Positions 5,290 to 5,559 of a stretch of DNA of 5,559 nt are shown piece by piece. This DNA comes from Anaerolineales bacterium UBA3940 (GTDB lineage Bacteria; Chloroflexota; Anaerolineae; Aggregatilineales; UBA3940), in assembly GCA_002385675.1 (NCBI GenBank), contig DGDY01000009.1, forward strand, positions 1-5,559. The letters run 5' to 3'. Every line of letters starts with the position of its first letter. Within the stretch, counting starts at the first letter, position 1. Under the pieces are notes generated by a model. It searched no databases. It worked only from the letters and a program-made list of their open reading frames with translations, and was not told the origin of the DNA. The position numbers were made by a program, and so were the translations under genes.

Positions 5290-5353
5290 TACGCAAAACC
5301 CGGTGAGAGAGATCTTTCAAGCACACCGCACCCGTTCCAGTGGAGGGGGATGA

Positions 5354-5555
5354 GTCCACAGATGACACAGATTTCACAGATAAAAGAAAAATCTGTCCAC
5401 GAATGGCACAAATGAAATGATTTAAAAATATTCGTGTCATTCGTGCCATTCGCGGACTATTATCCCCTCGCAAAGGTAGAGAAAATCCGCCGCGAATAAA
5501 CTTCGCGGCTCCACTCAGTACATCCTCATCAGTGTTATCTGTGCCATCTGTGGAC
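5354..5555. repeat. Mosaic element of nested inverted repeats, copy 2
   Basis: This gene-free stretch holds two nested pairs of inverted arms. The outer arms are 5354-5381 and 5528-5555, beginning GTCCACAGATG and matching at 24 of 28 positions when one is inverted. The inner arms are 5395-5415 and 5437-5457, built on GTCCACGAATGGCAC and matching at 19 of 21. Between the inner and outer right arms is a perfect 8-bp hairpin (5489-5509). ACAGAT/ATCTGT (5376-5381, 5391-5396) forms a further small stem between the left arms. The words CACAGATG and CACGAATG are variants of one unit. The apparent minus-strand frame here is made of repeat words (TDGTDNTD-like) and is not coding. Confidence 0.8.
5489..5509. 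repeat. Perfect 8-bp hairpin shared by both repeat copies
   Basis: GCCGCGAA (5489-5496) and TTCGCGGC (5502-5509) are exact inverted arms around TAAAC. The corresponding site at 4152-4172 is diverged at four positions. There is no T-run on either side, so it is not a standard intrinsic terminator, though it could still act on readthrough or RNA decay. Confidence 0.75.
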
Positions 5556-5559
5556 ACCC

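Noticed and set aside
4222..5415. Plus-strand open frame of 397 codons
   Set aside because: It is antisense to plsY and the four-helix gene and ends in the repeat region; its Gln/Arg/Gly-rich composition is typical of a shadow frame.
5354..5457. CRISPR-like array
   Set aside because: The repeated words are short, inverted and irregularly spaced, without constant spacers or a cas gene.
5279..5557. Minus-strand open frame of 92 codons at the right edge
   Set aside because: Its sequence is translated repeat units (STDGTDNTDE, SVKSVSSVDSS) over the inverted-repeat mosaic, and I see no ribosome site or family match.

Overview
The window is a GC-rich bacterial contig end from shotgun sequencing. 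Bases 1-19 are the synthetic Tn5 mosaic end used in tagmentation libraries, so genomic sequence starts at base 20. All six supported genes lie on the minus strand. High GC, a T-box riboswitch outside an obvious Firmicute background, and dispersed 'CCACGAATGGCAC'-type intergenic repeats fit Chloroflexota best, but this is an inference; no rRNA or phylogenetic marker is present.

Layout, in transcription order from the right edge to the left. (1) 5354-5555 holds no gene but a mosaic of nested inverted repeats. (2) 5235-4243 is a tight pair: a small four-helix membrane protein, then a PlsY-like glycerol-3-phosphate acyltransferase 3 nt downstream. (3) 4239-4104 carries a second, degenerate member of the same repeat family; its left edge supplies the possible -35 of the next gene. 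(4) 4041-1803 holds a long HAD-superfamily hydrolase, then a membrane-anchored alpha/beta-hydrolase-fold protein whose catalytic serine is replaced by alanine. (5) 1789-1465 is a complete T-box leader: promoter, stem I with specifier loop, antiterminator with the 7-nt tRNA-acceptor bulge, and an intrinsic terminator. (6) 1316-20 is the operon it should control: an AlaX-M-type alanyl-tRNA editing protein, overlapped by 1 nt with an unrecognised gene cut off by the contig end.

The most interesting point is the T-box. The gene behind it is an alanyl-tRNA editing factor, yet my hand-folded specifier loop reads AUC (Ile), and the UGGU bulge agrees with tRNA-Ile and disfavours the neighbouring frames AAU (Asn) and UCC (Ser). 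Either alaX responds to isoleucyl-tRNA charging, or an ileS-type leader has been placed in front of it. Further points are the serine-to-alanine change in the hydrolase, the altered motifs in the PlsY-like protein, and the repeat family. I see no tRNA, rRNA, CRISPR array or insertion sequence.
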